Of a DNA stretch of 64,000 nucleotides, positions 10,974 to 21,474 are shown one piece after another (position 1 is the first letter of the stretch; each line of letters starts with the position of its first letter). Below the pieces are notes generated by a model. That model was not told the origin of the DNA. It ran no database searches and saw only the letters and a list, made by a program, of their open reading frames with translations. The stretch is from Girardinichthys multiradiatus. Its lineage: Eukaryota; Chordata; Actinopteri; Cyprinodontiformes; Goodeidae. Both the position numbers and the translations under genes were made by a program. The DNA lies in contig NC_061812.1 of assembly GCF_021462225.1 (NCBI RefSeq), positions 38,690,675 through 38,754,674 on the forward strand, written 5' to 3'.

Positions 10974-11860
10974 ATGATGCATTGCCATGGCAACGGGGTT
11001 GTTTCTTACAACCGGGAGCAGCTGATTAATATCTCAATTGCTCAAATAATACTTCAACTACAACCCCAAATCCCTGATGAGTTGAAAAGGAGACGCCGTG
11101 GATGCAGAGCAGGAGCTAAGAGAAGAGAGAGAAGGAGGAAGTTCAAACCATCTCTTCCGTCGATTATGATGGGCAATGTGAGATCGTTGGGAAACAAGTT
11201 GGATGAACTCCAAGCCCTACAAAGGACCCAGCCAGAGTACCGGGCATGCAGTATCATGTGTTTTACTGAGACATGGCTGCAGGATCATATCCCCGACTCC
11301 AGCGTCTCTCTGCCGGGCTTTTTAACCATACGAGCAGACAGAGACTTAAAGAGGAGCGGCAAATGTAAAGGAGGTGGACTGGCAGTATTTGTGAACAACA
11401 GATGGTGTCATCCAGGACATGTTACTGTGAAGTGTCAACTCTGCAATCCAGATATTGAACTGTTGGCAGTAAGCTTTCGTCCATATTATTTACCCAGAGA
11501 GTTCACCAGTGTTATTTTGGCAACAGTTTACGTTCCACCTTCCGCTGTTGCCGACACTGCATGTGATGCCATCAGCTCAGTTGTTGCTAAGCTACAGACA
11601 CAAAACCCCAATGCTTTTGTGGCAATTTCTGGTGATTTTAACCATGCTTCACTCTCTGCCACACTTCCAACGTTTCAACAGTTTGTCAGCTGCTCTACCA
11701 GAGAAAACAAAACATTGGATTTGTTTTATGCAAATGTCAAGGACTCATACATCTCTACAGCAAGACCTCCGCTAGGCAAATCAGATCACAATCTTGTTTT
11801 TCTCTGCTCGAAATATAAGCCCCTTGTTCAGAGCCAACCTGTAATAAAGAGGACTGTAGA
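10974..11860 (+). pseudogene. LINE ORF, N-terminus and APE endonuclease domain
   Basis: This frame starts at ATG 10974 (the open frame runs on to 11960). A basic stretch near residues 38-54 (RRRRGCRAGAKRRERRR) precedes the endonuclease. Apurinic-endonuclease-like motifs are visible: 'GNVRSLGNKLDEL' near residue 67, the acidic 'FTETWL' near 98, 'GDFNH' near 220, and the C-terminal 'GKSDHNLV'. These carry the catalytic E, D/N and SDH residues of the family that nicks target DNA for target-primed reverse transcription. Past about 11858 the open frame is no longer homologous. The true continuation ('WSQEAEEAL') is in another frame, so a frameshift ends the domain here. Confidence 0.85.
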
Positions 11861-12496
11861 AAATGGTCACAGGAAGCTGAAGAAGCTCTGCAAGGTTGCT
11901 TTGAGGCTACAGACTGGGTCGCACTGTGCCAGCCACATGGAGAGGACATCAATGCCATGACTGAGTGTGTAACCGACTATATAAACTTCTGTGTGGATAA
12001 CATCATCCCCACCAGAACCGTGAGATGCTTCCCCAATAACAAACCCTGGATCACCAGTGACCTGAAGGACCTGCTTAACAAGAAAAAAAGAGCCTTCAGA
12101 GAGGGAGACAGATAATTATTGAGGAGTTTACAGAAGCAACTTAAAGTCAAGATAAAAGACAGCAAGGAGGTGTACAAGAAGAAGCTGGAGAGCAAGCTCC
12201 AGCAAAACAATATCAGAGATGTGTGGACAGGGATGAAGAAGATCACAGGCTTCAAGCAGAAGGATGATCAGACCGATGGACGTCTGGACAGAGCCAATGA
12301 ACTGAACATATTCTTCAATAGGTTCAGTTCAGAAAGAAGCTCAGCATCCTCCTCTCCTGCTCACAGCCAAACAGACATCCCATCCTCCTTTGACCCACAG
12401 GACCAACAGCTGTCCAGTAACACCTCACATTTTTTATCTTCCACCTCAGCCCTAGACCCTTCTACATGTTTGCCATCAACCATATCAAGATGCTGA
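11861..12496 (+). pseudogene. LINE ORF, linker between endonuclease and RT, frameshifted
   Basis: Continuing in the shifted frame, codons read 'WSQEAEEALQGCFEATDW' and then a 'CVTDYINFCVDN' block, typical of the region between endonuclease and RT in these LINEs. A TAA stop interrupts near 12115. The same frame then reopens at about 12119 with a Lys-rich segment and 'ELNIFFNRFSSE'. It ends at 12496 in a Ser/Pro-rich spacer. The region has no enzyme activity of its own. Confidence 0.8.
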
Positions 12497-12539
12497 TGCT
12501 TCCTTTGCTTCCCCCTTCCACCTGTGTGTCTCAAGAAGT

Positions 12540-12935
12540 CAGGTGAAGAGACAACTGGAGAGACTGAATAGGAATAAGGCTGCAGGTCCAGATCATGTCA
12601 GCCCTAGAGTCCTGAAGGCCTGTGCAGAGCAGCTCTGTGGGATTCTGCAGCACCTCTTCAACCTTAGCCTGGCCCAGAAGAAGGTTCCGGTGTTGTGGAA
12701 GACCTCCTGTCTTATTACAGTACCAAATAAAACTCACCCATCAGTCCTCATTGACTATAGACCTGTTGCCCTGACATCTCACATCATGAAGGTCCTAGAG
12801 AGACTCCTGTTGGCCCACCTGAGTAAGCAAACAGTAAACCATCAGGACCCCCTTCAGTTTGCTTATCGCTGTGGAGTTGGAGTTGAAGATGCCATCATAC
12901 ACCTGCTTCAACAACCCACTGTCATCTGGACAAAG
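12540..12935 (+). pseudogene. LINE reverse transcriptase, N-terminal part
   Basis: The frame reads 'RNKAAGPDHVSPRVLKAC', the conserved 'KAAGPD' motif that opens the RT domain of CR1/L2/Rex LINEs. It then shows 'LIDYRPVALTSHIMKVLERL' (RT motif 1-2 region) and 'DPLQFAYRCGVGVEDAI'. The frame is lost near 12930, and the rest of RT continues in the frame of the next entry. A one-base slip accounts for it. Confidence 0.85.
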
Positions 12936-13849
12936 CCAGCAGCACTGTGAGGATCATGTTCTTTGATTTCTCCAGTGCATTTAATACAATCCAACCTGAT
13001 TTGCTTCATCAGAAACTCCAGAAGACTCAGGTGGAGGCCTCAACAATCTCCTGGATTAAAGACTACCTGACAAACAGACCACAGTTTGTGAGACTGAAGG
13101 GTTGTGAGTCTAACCAGGTAGTCAGCAGCACAGGAGCACCACAGGGGACTGTACTCTCACCATTCCTTTTCACTCTGTACACCTCAGACTTCCAGTACAA
13201 GACAGACTCCTGTCATCTGCAGAAATACGCGGATGATTCTGCAGTCGTGGGGTGGATCAGAGATGGACAAGAAGCTGAGTACAGGATGGTGGTGGACCGC
13301 TTTGTGGCATGGTGTGGAAACAATCATCTCATGTTGAACGTGACTAAAACAGAGGAGATGATTGTAGATTTTAAGAGAAATAGGAATAAGTCAAACACTA
13401 TTTCTATAATGGGAGAAGAAGTGGAGGTGGTGGAGGAGTATAAATACCTCGGTGTTCACCTGGACAACAGACTAGAGTGGAGATGCAACTGTGAAGCCAT
13501 CTACAAGAAGGGACAGAGCAGACTTTACTTCTTGAGGAAGCTTAGGTCCTTTGGGGTTTGCAGCAAGATGCTGCAAATCTTCTATATGTCTGTTGTGGAA
13601 AGCGTGATCTCTTCTGCCATCATCTGCTGGGGAAGCAGCATCAGAGCCAGGGACTTAAAAAAGCTCAACAAGCTGATAAAAAAGACTTGCTCTGTTCTGG
13701 GGACTCCTCTGGAACCTCTGGAGATCATTGTGGAAAGACGGATTCTTCATAAAATGAAGAACATTATGGAGAACTCTGAGCATCCTCTTCATGAGACTGT
13801 CCTACAACAACAGTGTCTTCAGTCAGAGGCTTCTTCAGATCTGCTGTAA
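12936..13849 (+). pseudogene. LINE reverse transcriptase, catalytic core and C-terminus
   Basis: This is the longest intact stretch of the LINE. Motif A 'FFDFSSAFNTIQP' supplies the first catalytic Asp, motif B is 'STGAPQGTVLSPFLFTLY', and motif C 'YADDSAV' carries the paired catalytic Asp residues. 'EEYKYLGVHLDN' and 'KKLNKLIKK' follow in the C-terminal region. The frame runs to a stop at 13849. The expected ending ('RRSFLPTAISIYNDSL') lies in another frame after about 13812, so the C-terminus is also frameshifted. RT core residues look intact, but the N-terminal breaks prevent a functional protein. Confidence 0.9.
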
Positions 13850-13994
13850 GATGGAGCGCTGCAGGAGATCCTTCCTGCCCACAGCCATCAGCATCTACAA
13901 CGACTCTTTGAGGAAACCTTCATAATATGAGCTATAACAACATTTAATTTCCCTTTGGGATTAATAAAGTATTTTTGAATTGAATTGAATTGAA

Positions 13995-14475
13995 TTATTG
14001 AATAAACAGCATGGTGAAGATCAAGGAACACAGCGGACAGGTCAGGGATGAAGTTGAAGGAAGTTTAAGGCAGGCTTAGGCTATATAAATAGTATAGAAC
14101 AACAGCAAAATTAGCAAGACATGGCTGTCCACCTAAACTGACAGGCTGGGCAGGGACAGCATTATTCAGAGGCGCATGGTATCTCTGGCCGAGCTGCAGT
14201 GTAGCTGTGGCAATGGAACCAATCTACATACAAAATTCTGTGTGCGGCTAAAAGCTAATACTTCATGTCACCCTGAAGATGCCATTTGCACAGTGAAACA
14301 TGTTTTTTTGTAAGACGTGTAATTTTCCTCCAACAATAATGCTCAACTATGTGTTGATCTATCACATATGCTTTAATCCCAAATAAATACATACATTTAA
14401 GTTAATGCTTATAAAGTGATAGCATGGGAAAAGTTCAATGGATATTTATACTTTTGCAAGGCATTCTGTGGTAGA
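13995..14475 (+). mobile_element. Tc1-like transposon, right part, after LINE insertion
   Basis: The sequence resumes the Tc1 copy begun at 10595: 'TTGAATAAACAGCATGGTG', 'CAAGACATGGCTGTCCACC', 'ACCCTGAAGATGCC', then the right terminus 'TATACTTTTGCAAGGCATTC' near 14449-14468. Much of the transposase is deleted between about 14225 and 14330. It carries both a late LINE insertion and older internal deletions. Confidence 0.85.
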
Positions 14476-16185
14476 CTGCTTTTTTTCATTGGTTTATTGA
14501 ATGAAAAAATTAACAGCATTACCCTATAAGACAGCATGGTGGTCCATTTTAAATAGGGAATGGAATTCTGTCCAATATCTGTCTTGAGTTTATTGCAAAC
14601 ACAAAGACCGATCCAGCACACATCAACATCCCAAGGGTCTGATCTTTCTGGCCTAACAGGAAAAGAGCCGCAGGTGAATGGTTAGGGAACTCAAACCCTT
14701 GAAAATCATGGCACAAATCAATGAGCTGAACTGCCTGTAAGGAACACCGGGCAGCCTTCGACTTCCCGATTGCAACACTATCAACATTTCACGATTATAT
14801 GACAGGATGAGCAGCATACTGGGAAAACCACTTGGGCCCTGTCCATCAAGCTAGAGACATATGAGCTGCTGGAGCCCTTCAGAGATGAAGCAGCGATACC
14901 ACCCACATGCAGTGCAAACCGCCCACAAGCACCCATTCACATGCATGTTCATGTTTGCATATTCATATTGTGAGCTATCAGAGCTTGTAAGCAGCAAATC
15001 CATTTGATATAAGACATCAGGGGAGATTAACAAGACAATCAGCACCGCCGAGATACAGCTGCTTTTTTCAGTTCCACTGCACTTCCACATCTTCTTCCCC
15101 TGCTCCTGAATTCCTCACTGTAAAAGAATCCAATCTTGATATGTACTGTAGCATATTGGCAAGTGCTTTTAATGTCTCCTGTTTCTCTCAACTCAAACTC
15201 TAAATCATTGCTAACCGCCTTAGACTAACACCTACAGAAAAGTCTGAGAGGTTAGATCAGACTTTGATCCCTCAAAGACAAAAAACAGACACTTGAAAAA
15301 AGGAAGATCAGATGGACTGTTTTTTTTCCCTCTCTCCTAATAGGCTCTAATGCTTTTAAATGTTGGATTAAACAAGGAGGCTCTTGTTGTTACAGAAGTT
15401 TGTGGGGAGACCCAGAAGATCCGTGGATGCAATGAGAATCAGATTCAGATAGTGTTTGATGGCGAGAAAGATGCAAGAGAGAATAGGATGTGCAGTTTGA
15501 TTCTCAACACAAGAAGCCATTCAACACACACTGTAAATAATGCAGGCTTAGACACTAATCCCTTACAGCATCATCGAGAATGCCATATACGTTTTGTTCT
15601 TTCCAACTAATTGCAGCAGGAGGATAAATCAACAAGACAAGTTTAAGTATGCCAAGCTTTTATCATACTTTAGATGTGATGCTTTAAAAGTAAGGTACCT
15701 GATTCAGTGTCTCTGGGGAGCTACCATGACAAACCAAGCAGGTAGGGAGACTGTAAGCTAGATGGCATCAAATTGGGGGATTGCAGAGAAACAGATGGTG
15801 GTAGGCTGTATGTTTACATCGCCAGTTTCAACTGATGAGACCTAAAACACACACACTGGTGGACTCCCAAATCACTCCCATTAGGATGAGTCAGACAAGA
15901 GAGCTGGCCAGTGTCGAGAGGAAATCAAGAATGCTTGTTTTGGAATTAAAGGAATGTGTAGCGCTGGTGGAAGAGACAATGAGACTCTTCTTTTTACTGC
16001 TATTGCTCAGACTCTCATTGCAGAGAGGATGTTTTAATTTATAGAGGCTCATGCCAAGTTTTTTCAACACTTCATGTTGCTGTGTGCATGCTGAGATATT
16101 TGATGCTTCATTTGTGCACTTGTGGACTTACTGTGACCTGGTGCTTTCTTATGTATGTGCATGTGTATGGGTTCGCCCATGCACA
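14476..16185. other. No recognisable feature
   Basis: Ordinary noncoding sequence with scattered short ORFs (14851-15090 minus, 15350-15610 plus, 15835-16044 plus). None shows a recognisable domain or convincing exon boundaries. Confidence 0.45.
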
Positions 16186-16560
16186 GAGAGTGCCTTGCAA
16201 AAGCAGTCATGGCCCTTGAACATTTTTCACCTTTTGTCACGTCACAATCACAAACTTTAATCTTTTTATTGGGATTTGACATAATAGATCCACCTATTTT
16301 CCATCAGCTCTGACCAGCTTCCTTGTAGCTATAAAACATAAACATCTAAGTAACATTTATGCTGCCACCACTATGTTTCATTATGGGAATTCTGTGTTCA
16401 GCATTAGTTTTGGCCACACAGAATGGCCAAAAAGTTTACTTTTGGTATCAGCTTACCAGTGCATCTTCTTCCACATGTTTGATGTGTCCACTTGGGTCAT
16501 AGAATATAACTTCCAATTCAAAAAGGAATGGATGATATACCCTCATCTCTCTAACGGGAC
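16186..16560 (-). mobile_element. Tc1-like transposon, left end (minus orientation), interrupted by L2
   Basis: The terminus 'AGAGTGCCTTGCAAAAG' starts near 16187. It is followed by the TIR interior ('TTGTCACGTCACAATCACAA') and antisense transposase sequence ('TCAGCTCTGACCAGCTTCC', 'ATCTTCTTCCACATGTTTG'). Internal parts are deleted. The matching far terminus lies at about 18090-18307, after the L2 fragment. Confidence 0.8.
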
Positions 16561-16599
16561 AGATGAAACCTTCTCCTTGCTAATTTGTTCAGTCCCTTA

Positions 16600-18088
16600 C
16601 CTGCATTGTTCCATCAGCACTGTCAATAATTAAAACCTCCTTAAGACAGGGTTATGTTCCATCCTACTTCAAAATGGCTGAGGTGACCCCTGTCCTAAAG
16701 AAAGCCAATCCTGATGCTAGCTCGATCTGTAACTTTCATCCTATATCTAAACTGCGTTTTCTGAGTTAATTTTTAGAAAAGGTGGTAGAAACCCAGCTCA
16801 GATCATGGTTCCGTAGGTTACAGATTTTTGATCCTTTTCAGTCTGGCTTTCTAAAGCAGCACTCCACTGAGACTGCTTTAGTGAAAGTTTGTAATGATCT
16901 TGTAAAGACTGCAAATGCTGGTAAATGTTCAGTATTGGTTTTGTTGGATCTCATGGCTGCTTTTGATACTGTTGACCACACAACCTTATTAAATAGGCTC
17001 AAGGTTCTGGCTGGCATTTCTGGTTCTGCGTTGGATTGGTTCTCTTATCTGACCAATAACACATTCTGCATCAGGTCAGACAAGTAAACCTCAAACTCTG
17101 CATCTATGTCCTGTGGTGTCTCACAAGTATCAGTTCTGGGACCTTTATTATTTTCATCTAACATCCTTGCATTAGCTGGCATCATTCAGACATTTTCACG
17201 TATGCAGATGACATCCAGTTGTATGTTTCTTTTAAACCTCACCAACTAGATAGGCTGTCCACCCTTATGCAATGTCTATCTCGGGTCAGCGACTGGCTCA
17301 CTAACATTTATCTAGTCTTACATACTGATACGACAGAAACTTTGATAATCGCTCCTAGCCACCTGCATGCTCAAATCAATTATACAGTTGCTTATTTTTG
17401 CCCAGCAAGCACATCTACAGTAAGAAATTTAGCAGTTACATTTGACACTTCATTAGGCTTTGAAACATCTATTTCTCTATTTCTATTTCTTGTTCTTGTT
17501 TCTTTCATAAAAAAAAAAAAAAGAAACGTCTCTAAAATACGTCCCATGGTCTCCCAAGCAAATCTAGAAAACATTATCCATGCATTCGTGTCATCCGTCT
17601 AGACTATCGTACTGCCCTGTTTATAGGTCTGGACAGATCTTCAACGAAAACGAGTACATTTTCTCATATCACCCTACTCTTATGCTCCTTACACTAGCTC
17701 CCAGTTGAGTTTAGAATTCGTTTTAAAATTCTTGTACTTACCTACAGGGCTCTAAATAGCCAGGCTCCTAACAATTTGCGTCAGCTTTTACCAAACACTG
17801 CTCGTCGTTGCCTTCAGTCAGTAGGTCAAAATCTCCTGGATGTCCCTTGTACAAGGCTGAAAACCAAGGGAGAATCCAGCTCTGAAACTGTGGAACAGTT
17901 TGCCTCTGCAGCTTCACTTTGCTGACTCTGTAGAGATTTTTTAAAAACTAACTGAAACGTGTTCTGTTCCGCCAGGCTTTTATGCCGTGATTTTATTGTG
18001 TTTTTTATGTAGACGATAATGTGAATTTCTTGTACAGTGCCTTGTGACTTTGTATTCGTGAAATGCGCTTTATATATAAACGTTAATA
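16600..18088 (+). mobile_element. 5'-truncated L2-clade LINE inside Tc1
   Basis: Translated pieces match L2 reverse transcriptase. 'GYVPSYFKMAEVTPVLKK' starts near 16650. The open frame 16782-17087 contains 'FQSGFLKQHSTETALVKV' and 'LVLLDLMAAFDTVDH' (motif A). 'VLGPLL' (motif B) and 'YADD' (motif C, reading near 17199) lie beyond frameshifts. The C-terminal 'YRALNSQAPNNLRQLLPN' follows near 17740. The 3' end, 'GCGCTTTATATATAAACG', is the typical L2 tail. At least four frame breaks exist. The element begins in the middle of RT, as usual for incomplete target-primed insertion. Confidence 0.85.
16782..17087 (+). pseudogene. L2 reverse transcriptase fragment (motif A region)
   Basis: A 101-codon open piece of the L2 RT with the fingers motif 'QSGFLKQHSTETAL' and the first catalytic Asp in 'VLLDLMAAFDTVDHTTLL'. 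The preceding conserved block is cut by a TAA near 16766, and the following motif B is in a shifted frame, so it is a broken fragment. Confidence 0.85.
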
Positions 18089-18307
18089 CCCAAAATGGGG
18101 CTAAATACAAATGTTTGCATACCTTAGCAGATTATTGCATAATAGAAAAATAAAAGCACACCATCATCAAATACCTTCCATTTCACAATTGTCCTCTACA
18201 TTATGTTGATCTATGACCTAAAGCCCAGGTAAAATAAATTGATTGTTGCAACATGCAAGAATGTAAAAAGGTTCAGTTGGTGTTAATACTTTTGTAAGGC
18301 ATTTTAC
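18089..18307 (-). mobile_element. Tc1-like transposon, right terminus, after L2 insertion
   Basis: 'GGGGCTAAATACAAATG', 'ATGTTGATCTATGACC' and 'AATACTTTTGTAAGGCATTT' match the inverted terminal region of the same Tc1 family. It begins directly after the L2 tail. Together with 16186-16560 it frames the L2 fragment as an insertion. Confidence 0.8.
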
Positions 18308-20365
18308 ATAATGAAAATGTTTGTCTTTGTGTAATCATATACGCACCCTTACAAATTGCAGTTTTTATCTTCAGAAAGCCCACCTCCTGAAGCCCAGGAA
18401 GCTTGTTCTCATTCAGAAGGTGACAACGTCTCTGTCTGCGCCTCCCAGCTCATTAAATGTGCCAGTTGCTTTTGCTTGACGAGTATCTAAGAGATAAGCA
18501 AACACAAATAATGATTCATCCACATGTAATTACTGTGGATTATCATTACATTATAGTCGCCACATTTAAATGTCATCTTCAATGTTTTCTTATGTAATCT
18601 GCGCAAACTTTACATAGCTGTCTTTTCATTCTCTACCTTCACAAACCGTGTGCCTTAACAAAACGTTACATGCAGTTAGTCGGAAGTGCTGATGTTTCAC
18701 AAAGACTTTTTCACCCTGAAGAACAGGCAATGATGCCTTATGGAGATACATATCTGTGAAGACATGAGGCAGCTGCGCCTGAATGCTACAGTCAAGTCAG
18801 GATACTGTTCCTACTGAAATCCTCCCACTCTGAAATGCAGAAATAACTCCTGAATATGCAGACAGGATGATCGGGTTTCATTATGTTAAGACATTTTTAA
18901 CTGGAGGCAGGGAAATGGAAGTCTAAAATGTTTTTTAACAGCTAAAACAAATTAAAATAATTAAATAGTATTGGATAGCAGAACAACATAAATAAAAAAA
19001 GGAAATTATAAAGAAATAGAAAGTCAGAACTCATGAGCATTACTTTTAGAATGAAAAAAAAAAAAACACAAGCGAATATCTTTTCTATGTTTTACATGCA
19101 TTAACAGTGGTTCTGGCTTTTAACATTAATTACCCTGCATGGCAACTGTTCCTGTGCACATTCTTGTTTAACACTGTTGGATTATCAGCTTTTACACTGA
19201 ATATGATTGCTAGAAAAGTAACTGTGCCTTTTATTTTTCATAAAAAGCTGCACAAACGTAGCCAGGGTGGCTCTAATTTTTAATCATAGTAACAGGTAAG
19301 AATAATACGTTGGTTTAAAAAAAATATTATTAATACTGGTGTGTTCAAAAAGGACACATGAGGCTCAGGGAGCACGCTTCATCTTTTGGGTTTGTTAGAA
19401 ACTAAAATCTATTTTATAGTTTGGCCTTGGAGGTGTAATTAGGCTGCTACCTGGCGAATTCCCTCTGATGCCAAAGTTTTAAAAACTCACCAGGCTTCAA
19501 AGCAAAGAAGTACCTGAGAAGTAAGAAATCATTTAATTCTTTACATAATCTGACTGTACACCAGTAAAAACAAAATCTTTTTTTAAGCACCAAATACCAC
19601 CTCTAGGCTAGGCTCCTCAGAGAGTGAACAATGGCTGATTTTAGCCCTGCATTTTTTTGCTTCCAGCCTCTGTGTTTCCTTCATGTTGTGTTGACTGTTT
19701 GTGGCACTCTTTAAACCAGAAATGTAAAACATAAATCTGTGCAGTAAAGTGTAGAACATTGCCCGCTGCTATAAAGTTTGAGTTGTTTATGTAACAATGA
19801 CAAAGAGTAAAAACATCTGGAAGCAAGTAAATGAAAAGCATATGAAAGTGATAAAACATGGAAAGACTGAGTCTGGGTAGCACTGGAACAAATGACAGCA
19901 TTGACTCAGACACTGTTGAGAAAAGATGATATTACAGGCTGTAAGAACAGCATGCATTCCCTTTGATTTTTTCTCCACACCTCTTCTGGCCAGAGTGGTT
20001 CTGAATTGTAATTTATTTTTAAAACATTGAACATGATGCATTGCATGTGACTAAACGCATCACAAACCGATGCAGTAAAGCAAGACTTGTGAATGTAGGT
20101 AAAAAAAGAGACTAAAATGAAGCCAAATAGCAAAAATGAGAATTACATTTTCAGCTTAAGAGCTAACTGTCAACTGAACCTTGGAATGAACATAATAAAG
20201 GGTTTTTAAGTCTCAGTACTGATGTGAGCCATTGAAATTGGATTGTGTGCTGATGCTTAGCGTTCCCTTGATGTTCATTTACCACACAGTTGTAAACAAC
20301 CCAATTCCAAAGGTTTCCATACTGTGAATTGCTCCACGTCTTGTCTCTTTACAACCACAAGCTTC
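18308..20365. other. No clearly recognisable feature
   Basis: AT-rich noncoding sequence with poly-A runs. Short minus-strand ORFs at 19641-20133 have no domains. The last 100 bases before 20365 may be diverged Tc1 sequence but could not be aligned by eye. Confidence 0.4.
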
Positions 20366-20816
20366 GATACAAAAGCATCCCCACAGCATGATGCTGCCAT
20401 CACCACTTTGGTGATATGCAGTGTTACTTTTAGTATTGTTTTCAGCCACACATAGAATTTGGCATGTACACTCAAATGTTACATTATTATCTAAGGCATC
20501 ACATATTTGCTGTGTCTGCTGAGTTGCTTGTGGCAAACTGCAATTAGGACTTTCTTATTTTCTTTTCGACACTGTTCTGTCAAGGACAGATGTTTGCAGT
20601 GCATAACCAACAGTTTTTTAACAACATTTTCTGCCACCTGAGCTATAGATTTCTGTATCTTCTCTAGTTACCAGTTATTTTGGTATTTGTGATGCTGTTT
20701 GTTCACTAATGCTCTCTGAGAAACCTCTGAGGCCTTTACAGAACAGCTGTGTTTATACTGAGAGTAAATTGTGTGCAAGTGGACTCTATTTAAAATTCAG
20801 GCGAATTCAATGGCAA
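20366..20816 (-). mobile_element. Tc1-like transposon, transposase part, interrupted by dispersed repeat
   Basis: On the plus strand the antisense transposase blocks are clear: 'CATCCCCACAGCATGATGCT', 'GTGGCAAACTGCAATTAGGA', 'GATGCTGTTTGTTCACTAAT', then 'CCTCTGAGGCCTTTACAGAA' and 'GTGGACTCTATTTAAAATT'. The copy stops at 20816, where an unrelated repeat begins, and its terminus reappears at about 21290. Stops and indels destroy the frame. Confidence 0.8.
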
Positions 20817-21262
20817 TTTCAACCTGGAAAGACTCACAAAGGGAAGACAGGGATGCAATTAGAAAAGTTTATTAGTGAATGTTTATTTCTTTGGCGCTCA
20901 AACCCCAGTGGAAGACGTGAATGCTGAGAATGACATGCACTTGAATGAACATCTTAAGGCTAGATTTAGAGATGTCTTCCACCCTGGGATCCAATCCTGG
21001 TGGTGGAGTGGAGGTTTGAGGAGTTTTGGAAAGAGTTTGGAAGCCAAATGGTGGAGATGGGGTGGAGGAGGGTCAAAGTTCCGCTGCAGAACGGAGGGAT
21101 CCATTGTTGAAAATCTTTTAAAGCGGAGCCTTGAAGGATGATTGGCTGGGGAGAAATGCAGACTTGAGGCTGATTGGTGGAGCAGAGCCGCATTGAGGAG
21201 TAATTAGACAAAGCTGGAGGTGATGGTGAGTCTTCCATGTTGAATTTTTGTTTAAACTCCAT
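20817..21262 (-). repeat. Unclassified dispersed repeat, copy 1 (promoter-like motifs on minus strand)
   Basis: The segment shares long blocks with 35750-36170 in the same orientation: 'TTTCAACCTGGAAAG', 'TTTGGCGCT', 'CCCCAGTGGAAGAC', 'ACTTGAATGAACATCTTA'-like, and 'TGGTGGAGATGGGGTGGAGG'. On the minus strand both copies carry CCAATCAG, CCAATCAT and a TTTAAAAG box in that order (here near 21170, 21141 and 21115). That order is typical of a promoter or LTR U3. A 98-codon minus-strand ORF has no known domain. It could be a solo LTR or a Penelope-type terminal repeat. Confidence 0.7.
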
Positions 21263-21285
21263 TAGTTACACTGGATGTTAATGAG

Positions 21286-21474
21286 GGGTGTCAGAAGTGA
21301 GGGGGCTAAACACCAATGTAACTAATCACTTTTAAAAACAATTTGTCATTTTCCCTACAATTATGTCCTACTGTGTGTTGATCTATCGACTAAAACCCCA
21401 ATATGTTTTTGTATTAATAATGTGACAAAGTGTGAAAAAGTTCAAGGGGGGGAATGACCTTTACAGAGCACTCC
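21286..21474 (-). mobile_element. Tc1-like transposon, right terminus
   Basis: 'GTGTGTTGATCTATCGAC', 'ATGTGACAAAGTGTGAAAAA' and 'TTCAAGGGGGGGAATGACC' match the Tc1 family terminus. It completes the copy interrupted at 20817. Confidence 0.75.

Larger units (their letters stand above)
10786..13994 (+). mobile_element. Nearly full-length Rex/Babar-like LINE (CR1-L2-Rex group)
   Basis: A 3.2-kb non-LTR retrotransposon with a 5' leader, one long but frameshifted coding region (APE-type endonuclease, linker, reverse transcriptase), and a short 3' UTR. The UTR ends 'GGGATTAATAAAGTATTTTT' followed by a (GAATT)n tail at about 13975-13994. Reading frame changes occur near 11858, 12500, 12930 and 13812, with an in-frame stop near 12115, so it is dead. 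A second, 5'-truncated member of the same family lies on the minus strand at 61068-62395. Clade placement as Rex1/Babar rather than L2 is from memory. The CR1/L2/Rex supergroup is secure. Confidence 0.85.
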
